Source: Oscillospiraceae bacterium (lineage in GTDB: Bacteria > Bacillota > Clostridia > Oscillospirales > Ruminococcaceae). Taken from it: 9,081 nt of DNA. Every line of letters begins with the position of its first letter. Position 1 is the first letter of the stretch. The notes below the pieces were generated by a model. It worked only from the letters and a program-made list of their open reading frames with translations. It had not been told where the DNA came from and did no database searches. The stretch covers positions 1 to 9,081 of the forward strand of contig JAFUWP010000392.1 of NCBI GenBank assembly GCA_017483405.1, given 5' to 3'. A program made the position numbers and the translations under genes. Shown piece by piece: positions 1 through 6,877 of the stretch.

Positions 1-555
1 ATGATGTTTCCGCCAGATACCACGGTCTTTCAGCTCATGACGAAGCCGTCTTCCCTTATTAGCCCAAACCTTGCTCCCAGTTCCCATGTGGCGAACAAGT
101 ACTGTCACTGTTCCGAATGTATTTCCAACTGCTACATCGTTAAGAATGCTGTTCCCAACATGTGCTATCTGTTTTGGCAATAGTTGTTTGTTATGCTTCT
201 GAAAATATCTGTTTCTGATTTCTTCCAGACCGTTAATGCTTGGCTTATGTGCACGGGAGATACATTCCACACCAAGACGTTCACTAAATTTTTCTGCACG
301 GCTGTCAGAATGGTTATTGGTAAGCAGATAGATTTCAAATCCCTGATTTTTAAGCGTGACAAATAAAGAAACGGTTTCTTTTGGCGGATGATGGTCATGC
401 AGTTTGGCAATTGTTCCGTCAATATCGAAAGAGAGCACTTTCACACCATGATTCCTTAAAAGGTCAAAATTTACTGAAAAGATGCTTTCCTGATAGACAT
501 CAGGAACGTAAGTTTTTATCAGATAGGCATCTGACATGTCACTGAAGTTGCTCAT
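1..555 (-). CDS. YqeG-like HAD-IIIA family phosphatase (partial, C-terminus cut by window edge)
   Basis: The frame is open from ATG at 555 down to base 1 (185 codons, no stop), so the 3' end lies outside the window. The protein reads as a HAD-superfamily phosphatase of the YqeG/subfamily IIIA type. Motif I is SFDIDGT (nucleophile D44, acid/base D46), motif II is LLTNN (T79), the motif III lysine is probably K104 in RAHKPS, and motif IV is VGNSILND (N135, D140). YqeG-like proteins are about 170-190 residues, so only a few residues should be missing. They are cytosolic Mg-dependent phosphohydrolases whose substrate is not firmly known. The start is set by AGGAGG at 568-563 (minus), 7 bases from ATG, which overlaps the stop codon of the upstream channel gene. 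The pair is therefore co-transcribed and possibly translationally coupled. The first motif IV acid is Asn where YqeG usually has Asp (VGD). Superfamily is sure; the subfamily is by resemblance. Confidence 0.85.
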   Translation of the reverse strand, partial: MSNFSDMSDAYLIKTYVPDVYQESIFSVNFDLLRNHGVKVLSFDIDGTIAKLHDHHPPKETVSLFVTLKNQGFEIYLLTNNHSDSRAEKFSERLGVECISRAHKPSINGLEEIRNRYFQKHNKQLLPKQIAHVGNSILNDVAVGNTFGTVTVLVRHMGTGSKVWANKGRRLRHELKDRGIWRKHH

Positions 556-567
556 GATAAAACCTCC

Positions 568-1446
568 TTATTGATTGATAATATGAATATCTCTCTGCGG
601 ATAGGGAATCGCAATCTGATGTTCATCGAATGCTTTCTTGACCCGTTCATGTAAATCATAGTAGAGATTCCAGTATTCGGCGTGGGTTGTCCAGACACGG
701 ACATAAATCATCACCGCACTGTCGGCAAGCTCCCCGATGCGGACAGTATAATTTTCCTGATGCAGAACAGCCGGATGCTGTTCCAGAATCTCGGAGATTA
801 ATTTTTTGGCAAGTTCGGAATCTGAATCGTATCCGATGCCGAAATTAATATCTAATCTGCGCTTCGGGTCTTCGGTATAGTTCTGAATCACAGCATTGGA
901 AATCTGATTGTTCGGAATATAGACAGTTGTGCCGTCCGCTTTTTTGATTTTCGTCTGAAGAATGCCGATGACTTCAACTGTTCCGGTAATACCGGCATAT
1001 TCAACGAAATCGCCGACTTTCAGAGGCTTTGAGAACAGAATCAGAAATCCGCCGGCCACATTTGACAAGCTGTCCTGCAAGGCGAGGCCGACCGTCAGGC
1101 CGACCGTGCCGATAACAGTAATAATCGAGGTCATCGGGACGTTCAGGACGGACAGCACAATGACTGTCACGAGAATATACAAGACCACTCGTATCAGCGA
1201 ATGCAGAAAGCCAGAAGCCGTCTTGTCGAGCCGGCTTTTGGCAAGTGTTTTCTCCAGAAGTTTCAGAATAAATTTTGATAACAGCATTCCTAAAGCAAAT
1301 ACCAGCACTGCTGACCCTAAAGAAGGCAGTATGCCTCTGATATAATCCCACATGCCGGTAAAAACTGAACCTACATGTTCCGCTTCTCCGGAAAGTACTT
1401 CCCCGATTTCCGGAGCAGTTTCCGTTAATAATTCTGTAGTTTCCAT
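568..1446 (-). CDS. MscS-family small-conductance mechanosensitive channel
   Basis: This 292-residue membrane channel releases solutes when membrane tension rises in hypo-osmotic shock. Three hydrophobic segments lie near residues 41-63, 80-102 and 105-127. The pore-lining third helix continues into the Gly/Ala-rich signature around GTVGLTVGLALQDSLSNVAGG (about 113-133), followed by FSKPLKVGDFVE (138-149), the MscS beta domain entry. TVYIPNNQISNAVIQNY (174-190) and the C-terminal PYPQRDIHI (281-289) are also family hallmarks. The length is normal for a minimal MscS (about 280-300). ATG at 1446 was chosen, with AAAGGG at 1464-1459 as ribosome binding site (12-base spacing, rather long). An in-frame ATG at 1545 would add 33 unrelated residues and place the start upstream of the predicted -10 and -35, so it was rejected. 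It is first in an operon with the HAD gene and diverges from the decarboxylase genes. Confidence 0.95.
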   Translation of the reverse strand: METTELLTETAPEIGEVLSGEAEHVGSVFTGMWDYIRGILPSLGSAVLVFALGMLLSKFILKLLEKTLAKSRLDKTASGFLHSLIRVVLYILVTVIVLSVLNVPMTSIITVIGTVGLTVGLALQDSLSNVAGGFLILFSKPLKVGDFVEYAGITGTVEVIGILQTKIKKADGTTVYIPNNQISNAVIQNYTEDPKRRLDINFGIGYDSDSELAKKLISEILEQHPAVLHQENYTVRIGELADSAVMIYVRVWTTHAEYWNLYYDLHERVKKAFDEHQIAIPYPQRDIHIINQ

Positions 1447-1458
1447 TGTGAATTTCAA

Positions 1459-1515
1459 CCCTTTCTGACAGTTTTTTCTTATTTTATTATATAACAGAAC
1501 AGCAGTTTTTGTCAA
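1459..1515 (-). promoter_or_regulatory. SigA-type promoter and RBS of the mscS-HAD operon
   Basis: On the minus strand a perfect TTGACA -35 box (1515-1510) is followed after 18 bases by a perfect TATAAT -10 box (1491-1486). The weak ribosome binding site AAAGGG lies at 1464-1459. Both hexamers are consensus, so basal transcription should be strong. The T-run at 1524-1529, read as A-run on this strand, lies just upstream of the -35 and could act as an UP element. Confidence 0.8.
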
Positions 1516-1523
1516 TAGAGAAA

Positions 1524-1536
1524 TTTTTTGAAAAAA
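1524..1536. promoter_or_regulatory. A/T-tract palindrome between divergent promoters
   Basis: Six T (1524-1529), one G and six A (1531-1536) form a perfect inverted repeat centred between the two -35 boxes, which are 24 bases apart. Each half is an A-tract placed directly upstream of one promoter, as expected for UP elements contacted by the RNA polymerase alpha subunit. A binding site for a symmetric regulator is an alternative. The function is inferred from position only. Confidence 0.35.
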
Positions 1537-1539
1537 CGC

Positions 1540-1568
1540 TTGCAAAATGTGTAAAAGTATAGTATAAT
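1540..1568 (+). promoter_or_regulatory. SigA-type promoter of the oadG-oadB unit
   Basis: TTGCAA (-35, 1540-1545) is separated by 17 bases from a consensus TATAAT (-10, 1563-1568). The predicted start near 1575 leaves a leader of about 40 bases. Directly upstream is an A-run (1531-1536). The ribosome binding site GGAGAGTGA (1597-1605) is rather far from the ATG at 1615. Confidence 0.8.
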
Positions 1569-1614
1569 AATTACGTATGCTGAATTTTTAAGAAATGGAG
1601 AGTGAACCAACATT

Positions 1615-2124
1615 ATGCATCCCTTATTATTGGCAAATCAACTCATCATGCTGGCCGGCGGTATTGACGGCAACAAGCGTCCTCTGGACGATTCCGAAAA
1701 GTGGGGCGTTACCCTTGTCGGATTAGGTGTTGTTATCGCTGCGCTGGCGATTCTGGTTATTGTTATCATGCTGTTCGGCAAGATTTTCGACCAGATTAAC
1801 AAGAACCAGAAGGCAAAAGCCTCTGCCGCCGCAGAAAAGAAAAAGCCGAAACAAGCCTCTGCTCCGGCTAAGAAAGAATCTGCTCCGGCGAAACCTGTTC
1901 CGGCAGCGGTCAAGCCTGCACCTGTTCCGACTGCGCCTGCTGTTCCGGCCGAAGATGATGAAGAAGTCATTGCTGTTATCTCGGCAGTTGTGGCGATGAT
2001 GAGCGAACAGGACGGAAAAACTTACAGAATCAAATCCGTTGCCAAATCGCAGAGAAACAATGGTTTCGGCGGACGTTCCGCATGGGCGATGGATGGCCGC
2101 AGACAGAACGTCAACCCGTTCTGA
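1615..2124 (+). CDS. Sodium-pump decarboxylase gamma subunit (OadG family)
   Basis: This 169-residue protein matches the OadG family, the small single-pass subunit that assembles sodium-translocating decarboxylases and links the carboxyltransferase to the membrane beta subunit. A short N-terminus is followed by one transmembrane helix (about 31-54, from GVTLVGLG). A Lys/Ala/Pro-rich linker (about 64-112) and an acidic EDDEE lead to EEVIAVISAVVAMM (about 116-129), the small conserved C-terminal region of clostridial gamma subunits. The end RSAWAMDGRRQN is also typical. No MKM biotinylation motif is present, so it is not the biotin carrier despite its linker. ATG 1615 is the only plausible start near GGAGAGTGA (1597-1605). 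It lies 27 bases before the beta gene and shares its promoter. The exact decarboxylase (oxaloacetate, methylmalonyl-CoA or glutaconyl-CoA) cannot be told from this subunit. Confidence 0.88.
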   Translation: MHPLLLANQLIMLAGGIDGNKRPLDDSEKWGVTLVGLGVVIAALAILVIVIMLFGKIFDQINKNQKAKASAAAEKKKPKQASAPAKKESAPAKPVPAAVKPAPVPTAPAVPAEDDEEVIAVISAVVAMMSEQDGKTYRIKSVAKSQRNNGFGGRSAWAMDGRRQNVNPF

Positions 2125-2151
2125 TTTTAAAAGAAAAGGAGATTTTAAGCA

Positions 2152-3366
2152 ATGCTGCAAATTTTACAGGATATTCTAAGCGGTCTGTTTGAGACGAGCG
2201 GACTGGCCGGACTCGCGGCCGAACCTCTCAAACTGCTGATGATGTGCGTATCATTTTTATTCATGTATCTGGCAATCGTCAAAGGTTTTGAACCCCTTTT
2301 GCTTCTGCCGATTTCGTTCGGCATGTTTCTGTCGAATCTGCCTGCTGTTCTGCCGGAAGATATGATTTTTCATGCGGCCTACTGGAACGAGCCGCAGAGT
2401 GTCGAATGGCTCTGGAAGGTTCTGCATGACGGCGGACTGCTGGATAAATTATATCTGGGTGTCAAGTTGCAGATATATCCCTGTCTGATATTCTTAGGCA
2501 TCGGCACGATGACCGATTTCGGCCCTCTGATTGCGAATCCGAAAAGCTTTCTGCTGGGTGCGGCCGCACAGGGCGGTATCTTCTTCACATTCTTAGCGGC
2601 CGGCTATATGGGCATGAGCGCGGCAGAATGCGGTTCTATCGCCATCATCGGCGGTGCGGATGGTCCTACATCTATTTATGTATCGAGCAAACTGCTTGAC
2701 GGTGCGGATTCTAATCTGAATACAGGTACTATCGCACTGGCGGCTTATACTTACATGGCACTTGTACCGGTTATCCAGCCCCCGATTATGAGAGCTTTGA
2801 CTACTGAAAAAGAACGCAAAATCAAGATGCCTCAGCTCCGTACTCCGTCCAAGACAGAAAAGATTATTTTCCCTGTTGTTGTTACACTGATTGTTGCGCT
2901 GTTAGTACCTTCTGCGGCCTCTCTGGTTGGTATGCTGATGTTCGGCAACATCCTGAAGGAATCCGGCGTTGCCGGCCGTCTGGTGGATACTGCACAGAAT
3001 GCGCTGATGAATATTGTAACTATCTTCTTAGGCGTTTCCGTAGGTGCGACATGTACAGCATCCAATGTTGCAAATCTGGACTTTATCAAAGTGTTGATTC
3101 TGGGTGTTATCGCATTCAGTCTGGGTACATGCTGTGGTCTGGGACTTGCCAAGCTGATGAACTGGCTCAGCGGCGGCAAGGTGAATCCGCTGATTGGTTC
3201 TGCCGGTGTTTCTGCCGTGCCGATGGCGGCGCGTATCTCTCAGCAGGAGGGTGCAAAGGCTGACCCGACAAACTTCCTGCTCATGCATGCTATGGGCCCG
3301 AACGTAGCCGGTGTTATCGGTTCTGCGGTTGCGGCCGGTGTTCTTCTGAGCGTTATCAATTATTAA
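2152..3366 (+). CDS. Sodium ion-translocating decarboxylase beta subunit (OadB/GcdB/MmdB family)
   Basis: This 404-residue polytopic membrane protein decarboxylates carboxybiotin and couples this to Na+ export. It carries the family signature GGADGPTSIYVSSKL (167-181), in which D170 corresponds to the Na+-binding D203 of Klebsiella OadB. NPLIGSAGVSAVPMAARIS (345-363) supplies N345, G349, S354 and R361, the equivalents of functionally important N373, G377, S382 and R389. YLAIVKGFEPLLLLPISFG (39-57) and MFGNILKESGV (263-273) are further conserved blocks. Length and both ends are normal, and all key residues are intact, so the pump should be functional. The start is supported by AGGAG (2137-2141) ten bases before ATG. 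The only partner in view is the gamma subunit upstream. The alpha/carboxyltransferase and biotin carrier must be elsewhere, which leaves the substrate undecided. Confidence 0.96.
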   Translation: MLQILQDILSGLFETSGLAGLAAEPLKLLMMCVSFLFMYLAIVKGFEPLLLLPISFGMFLSNLPAVLPEDMIFHAAYWNEPQSVEWLWKVLHDGGLLDKLYLGVKLQIYPCLIFLGIGTMTDFGPLIANPKSFLLGAAAQGGIFFTFLAAGYMGMSAAECGSIAIIGGADGPTSIYVSSKLLDGADSNLNTGTIALAAYTYMALVPVIQPPIMRALTTEKERKIKMPQLRTPSKTEKIIFPVVVTLIVALLVPSAASLVGMLMFGNILKESGVAGRLVDTAQNALMNIVTIFLGVSVGATCTASNVANLDFIKVLILGVIAFSLGTCCGLGLAKLMNWLSGGKVNPLIGSAGVSAVPMAARISQQEGAKADPTNFLLMHAMGPNVAGVIGSAVAAGVLLSVINY

Positions 3367-3375
3367 AATCAAGAG

Positions 3376-3404
3376 ATTCCGGTTCTGGATTCCAGAGCCG
3401 GGAT
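3376..3404 (+). terminator. Hairpin after the beta subunit gene, weak terminator or attenuator
   Basis: A stem of about 13 pairs (3376-3388 with 3392-3404, two G-U wobbles, core CCGGTTCTGG) closes a 3-base ATT loop. It sits 9 bases after the beta-subunit stop. The following bases (ATTATTTACA) are only moderately U-rich, and the ribosome binding site of the next gene begins 10 bases later. It probably reduces rather than abolishes read-through into the membrane glycosyltransferase-like gene. No separate promoter is obvious in the 59-base gap. Confidence 0.5.
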
Positions 3405-3425
3405 ATTATTTACAGGAGAAATCAC

Positions 3426-5762
3426 ATGAAATTATTTTTTATCATTGCCCTGATTTTACTGGTTCTGAATCTGGGAATCCTCTGGTATCTGACAGCAAAA
3501 GGCAATCCTGAGCAAAAAGTAAAGAATATTTCGCTGAACTCTGTCAGTTTTGGAATTGTCTGCTTTCATACAGTCATAGGTCTGCTTGAATTTGCCGGTT
3601 TTCTGACATTTTACGGAACATTTCTGTTTATGGGGATTGTTTCGCTTCTGTCGTATCTTGCATTCTGGCTCTATAAGAAGAAAAACAGCCGTACCGCGGT
3701 GTTTGCTGTCAAGGCGGTTGCCATAGCGGCGGTGCTGGAGCTGACGCTTTTCAATATACCGTCTTATCGGGTATTCTGGGGCGGTTATGAAGAACGGACG
3801 CTTCTTGCATCCGAAGCCCATATCGAGTCCAGCACCACTTCTCTCAACAAGGACGGGGATGCTGTCGATTCTGACAACAAAGAAATGGTGCTGACCTATT
3901 GGGCGGTGGATATTCCGGTCAGGACGGTTTCGGCAGATGTGACGTTTTCAGATGAAGAAAAAGGCGTATCGACTTTTATTGTAGATGCAAAAGATGCCGC
4001 CTACAGCGGAAGATACCGGTATAATATCGCAGAAGATAAGATTGTTGCACTGCGCAGTAAGTCCAATACTCTGACACTGGAGCTTTCCGGAGCTGTCAGC
4101 GATATCCGTTTGAAATTCCAGAGCATTGGCAAAGGGTCTGTCACGGTACACAGCATGACTTTGAACGCAATGATTCCGTTCGAGATTTATTACAGCAGAT
4201 TTCTGTTTCTGGTGCTGGGGAGCGTCTTTGTCTATGCGGTGATGCAGACGGTGTTTTTTGCGAAAAGCTATCGCGAAAAAGAAAAATTCTGCCGGATTGT
4301 TACACTGCTGACGGCAGTCTGCTGCTGTATCGCCACGCTGGGTATTTTGAACTATAAACTGCCGGCGGATTCCTGGGCAGAAAAAATCAGGGAAGATAAG
4401 GGCAATCAGGTTTCCAAGGAACTGGTGCTTGCATTCGAGCAGGGACATGTCTGGCTGGATGCCGAACCAACGCCGGAACTGCTGGAACTGGAAAACCCTT
4501 ATGACAGATATCTCCGGGAAAAAGCGACAAAATACGAATGGGACCATGTGCTTTATAACGGCAGATATTATTCTTATTATGGAATTGCACCGGTGATTCT
4601 GGTATTTCTGCCGTTCCACAAGATAACAGGGTACTATCTGCCGAATGAACTGGCAGTCGCATTATTTTCAGTTATCGGCTTTTTCGGACTGGCTTTTTTC
4701 CTGATGGAATTTGTCCGGAAATGGTTTTCAGAGATTCCGGCCGGCATGTACCTGACAGCTATGCTGATGCTGTTCTTGAACTGCGGCATCTGGTTCAGCA
4801 TCGGGCGGCCTGATTTTTATGAAGTAGCAATGGCATCGGGCTTTGCCTTTGTCACATGGGGCTGGTATTTCCTGTTCTCGGCGAATATCCTGAGTGAAGG
4901 AAAGATTTCTCTGCGGCGCACCTGTATTTCATCTCTGTTTATGGCCATTGCCGTACTCTGCCGGCCGACACTGGTACTCTACTGCATCTGCGGCGGAGCG
5001 TTCCTGCTGTTTGCGGTGAAGCGTGCTTCTGCATCCGGAAGAAAACAGTGCATATCCTATCTGCTTTGTGCCTTTGTTCCGATGGCCGTGCTCGGCAGTG
5101 TACAGATGTGGTATAACTATGTCCGGTTTGATTCGCCTTTTGAATTCGGCATACAATATTCCCTGACTATCAATGATTTTACTAAAGCAGAATTTCATCC
5201 CGCGCTGTCATGGATAGCAGTCTATAACTATCTGTTCAATGCGCCGGTATTTTCGGCAGAATATCCGCAGATTAACACAATTTATCAGGATATGCAGGTA
5301 AACGGCTTTTTCTATCACGATTTGGCTTCCGGCAACACCTCCGGCCTGTTCTGGCTGATGCCGCCTCTGCTGGCGTATCTGTTTTCGGGAAAGGCTCTGA
5401 AAGAGCTTCCGGACAGCAGGACAAGACTGGTTTCGGCAGTCCGCGTTGCCGTGCCCTGCGTCCTGATTCCGGTGGGAATTATTGCATCTGTATGGGAAAG
5501 CGGCTATGCGGCAAGATATATGTCTGACTTTGCATGGCAGATGATATGCGGTGCTTATGCAGTCATTTTCTTTCTGTATCTCCGGCAGAAAGACACGACA
5601 AAACAACAGTTTATCCGTCTTTTCATGTGCGGTTCACTTCTGTATACATGCGTTGTCAGCGGCGTGCAGATTTTTGATTTTATTTTCCAGTACCGGGACA
5701 AGCATTATGATTTTCCGGAAATGGCCTATATTATTGACAGACTCTTCACATTCTGGAGATAA
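3426..5762 (+). CDS. Large polytopic membrane protein, probable GT-C-fold glycosyltransferase
   Basis: This 778-residue protein has roughly 14-16 hydrophobic segments. Four lie in the first 113 residues. A hydrophilic, beta-rich region (about 114-253) follows, presumably outside the membrane, then helices near 256-278 and 287-307. A second outer loop (about 308-384) contains KELVLAFEQGHVWLD (331-345), NPYDRYLRE (357-365) and WDHVLYNGRYYSYYGIAP (372-389). A helix-rich C-terminal half ends with ESGYAARYMSDFAW (691-704). These loop patterns recall bacterial GT-C enzymes (GT39/YfhO-like), which use polyprenyl-phosphate sugars to modify extracellular polymers, but the resemblance is by eye and no catalytic acid is assigned with confidence. 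AGGAG (3414-3418) lies 7 bases before ATG. It follows the decarboxylase genes but has no evident functional tie to them. An uncharacterised membrane protein without enzymatic activity is the alternative. Confidence 0.6.
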   Translation: MKLFFIIALILLVLNLGILWYLTAKGNPEQKVKNISLNSVSFGIVCFHTVIGLLEFAGFLTFYGTFLFMGIVSLLSYLAFWLYKKKNSRTAVFAVKAVAIAAVLELTLFNIPSYRVFWGGYEERTLLASEAHIESSTTSLNKDGDAVDSDNKEMVLTYWAVDIPVRTVSADVTFSDEEKGVSTFIVDAKDAAYSGRYRYNIAEDKIVALRSKSNTLTLELSGAVSDIRLKFQSIGKGSVTVHSMTLNAMIPFEIYYSRFLFLVLGSVFVYAVMQTVFFAKSYREKEKFCRIVTLLTAVCCCIATLGILNYKLPADSWAEKIREDKGNQVSKELVLAFEQGHVWLDAEPTPELLELENPYDRYLREKATKYEWDHVLYNGRYYSYYGIAPVILVFLPFHKITGYYLPNELAVALFSVIGFFGLAFFLMEFVRKWFSEIPAGMYLTAMLMLFLNCGIWFSIGRPDFYEVAMASGFAFVTWGWYFLFSANILSEGKISLRRTCISSLFMAIAVLCRPTLVLYCICGGAFLLFAVKRASASGRKQCISYLLCAFVPMAVLGSVQMWYNYVRFDSPFEFGIQYSLTINDFTKAEFHPALSWIAVYNYLFNAPVFSAEYPQINTIYQDMQVNGFFYHDLASGNTSGLFWLMPPLLAYLFSGKALKELPDSRTRLVSAVRVAVPCVLIPVGIIASVWESGYAARYMSDFAWQMICGAYAVIFFLYLRQKDTTKQQFIRLFMCGSLLYTCVVSGVQIFDFIFQYRDKHYDFPEMAYIIDRLFTFWR

Positions 5763-5766
5763 GTGC

Positions 5767-5800
5767 ATCCCCTGTCCGGCACGGCAGGGGATATTTTTTT
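5767..5800 (+). terminator. Intrinsic terminator after the GT-C-like gene
   Basis: ATCCCCTG (5767-5774) pairs perfectly with CAGGGGAT (5785-5792). The inner CCG/CGG can extend the stem past one bulged T, leaving a GCA loop. A run of seven T (5794-5800) follows directly. It begins 4 bases after the stop codon, as a classical Rho-independent terminator does. Confidence 0.9.
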
Positions 5801-5844
5801 CTGTCCTGTCATATATTTGTAATGTTAAAAATTTATGAAAATGC

Positions 5845-5873
5845 TTTACATATCCCGTATTTTGTGGTATTAT
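5845..5873 (+). promoter_or_regulatory. SigA-type promoter of the lysozyme-DUF3810 operon
   Basis: TTTACA (-35, 5845-5850), a 17-base spacer and TATTAT (-10, 5868-5873) lie between the preceding terminator and the GH25 gene. TG at 5865-5866 gives an extended -10 (TGGTATTAT). The ribosome binding site AGGGGAAAGG spans 5894-5903, 8 bases before the ATG at 5912. Confidence 0.75.
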
Positions 5874-5911
5874 GTAAATAAGAAATATTTTTTAGGGGAA
5901 AGGCCATATTT

Positions 5912-6877
5912 ATGAATCAACTCAAACTCGTCACCGTCATACAGTCCCTGCTGATTACCGGTCTGATTCTGTTCATCGCCGGACTGCTTCTGTTCCGGAA
6001 ACACGATAGAGAAGAAGTCGTTCCGGCTTCGCTGGAAACGGAAGAAACAAAATCTTATAATTATAATCAGGAATCGGATGCCGTTTACGAAACTACCGGA
6101 CAGAAAATTTTTCTCCGTGATGCCGAAGTCGGTGAAATCTGGATTCCGGTGCTTGCCGATGTGCCTGCCTGCGAATATCAGGCAGACCAGTATGTCACCC
6201 GAAACGGCCTGATGTATTATACCGAAAATGGAAAAGTGACTTCTAAATTCGGCATTGATGTTTCCGCACATCAGGAAGAAATCGACTGGCCGACCGTCAG
6301 AAAAGCCGGTGTCGAATTCGCCATGATTCGCGCCGGATACAGAGGCTATACGGGAGGCAGTCTCGTCATTGATGACTATTTTGAACAGAACGTGCAGGGC
6401 GCACAGGAGGCCGGCATTGATGTCGGAGTCTATTTCTATTCACAGGCCATCACCCCCGAAGAAGCACTCGAAGAAGCCGAACTCGTGCTTTCTCTCATTG
6501 CTGATAAAGAAATTACATATCCCGTTGTTTATGACTGGGAACTCGTCACGAATGATGTCGCCCGTACAGATGATGTTTCCGTCAGGACGCTGACAGAGTG
6601 CAGTATTGCCTTCTGTGAGCGCATCCGGCAGGCCGGTTACATCCCGATGGTATATCAGAATAAAAGAACTTCTCTCCTGAAACTCGATTTGCCTGAACTG
6701 ACGGATTATGATTTCTGGCTTGCGGAATACAATGACGAAGCTACCTATTATTATAACTATCAGATGTGGCAGTATGCCTCTGACGGAACTGTTCCAGGGG
6801 TGAACGGTCATGTTGATGTCAATATCTGCTTTAAAGACTATACCAATCCAGAAAACGGAAGTGATGAAAATGCGTAA
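5912..6877 (+). CDS. Membrane-anchored GH25 family lysozyme (muramidase)
   Basis: This 321-residue protein hydrolyses the beta-1,4 bond between N-acetylmuramic acid and N-acetylglucosamine in peptidoglycan. An uncleaved-looking N-terminal anchor (hydrophobic about 7-28, followed by RKHDR) should hold it in the membrane with the catalytic domain outside. A spacer of about 80 residues leads to the GH25 domain (about 112-308). Its landmarks are FGIDVSAHQ (113-121, D116), IDW (124-126), MIRAGYRGY (138-146), VYFYSQA (173-179), and YPVVYDWE (203-210) with the catalytic pair D208 and E210. WLAEY (269-273), YQMWQYAS (283-290) and VDVN (301-304) complete the fold. All key acids are intact. There is no recognisable wall-binding repeat. 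The membrane anchor suggests a housekeeping wall-remodelling role rather than phage lysis. The 3' end overlaps the next gene by 8 bases. Confidence 0.93.
   Translation: MNQLKLVTVIQSLLITGLILFIAGLLLFRKHDREEVVPASLETEETKSYNYNQESDAVYETTGQKIFLRDAEVGEIWIPVLADVPACEYQADQYVTRNGLMYYTENGKVTSKFGIDVSAHQEEIDWPTVRKAGVEFAMIRAGYRGYTGGSLVIDDYFEQNVQGAQEAGIDVGVYFYSQAITPEEALEEAELVLSLIADKEITYPVVYDWELVTNDVARTDDVSVRTLTECSIAFCERIRQAGYIPMVYQNKRTSLLKLDLPELTDYDFWLAEYNDEATYYYNYQMWQYASDGTVPGVNGHVDVNICFKDYTNPENGSDENA

Noticed and set aside
962..1351. Open frames on either strand within the MscS gene
   Set aside because: They overlap a clear MscS coding region and show biased, low-complexity composition without domains or ribosome binding sites.
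1447..1545. Longer MscS start at the in-frame ATG 1545
   Set aside because: The extra 33 residues lie over and upstream of a consensus promoter for the gene and do not resemble an MscS N-terminus. ATG 1446 has an acceptable ribosome binding site.
1615..2124. Reading the gamma subunit as a biotin carrier protein
   Set aside because: The linker looks similar, but there is no MKM lysine motif or biotinyl fold, and the transmembrane helix and tail fit OadG.
1638..2160. Arg/Ser-rich and Ala/Gly-rich open frames overlapping the gamma subunit gene
   Set aside because: They are out-of-frame readings of the Ala/Pro/Lys linker, whose repetitive codons avoid stops in several frames.
3948..4619. 223-codon open frame antisense to the GT-C-like gene
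   Set aside because: No ribosome binding site, promoter or domain. The sense frame is a coherent membrane protein with the right start signals.
5763..5911. Possible small RNA or riboswitch in the gap before the lysozyme gene
   Set aside because: The gap is accounted for by the terminator of the previous gene, a promoter and a ribosome binding site. The leader after the -10 is too short for a riboswitch.
6810..6869. Longer DUF3810 start at ATG 6810 or 6864
   Set aside because: ATG 6810 has no ribosome binding site and would overlap the lysozyme by 68 bases. ATG 6864 is only 2 bases from GGAAG. ATG 6870 has proper spacing.
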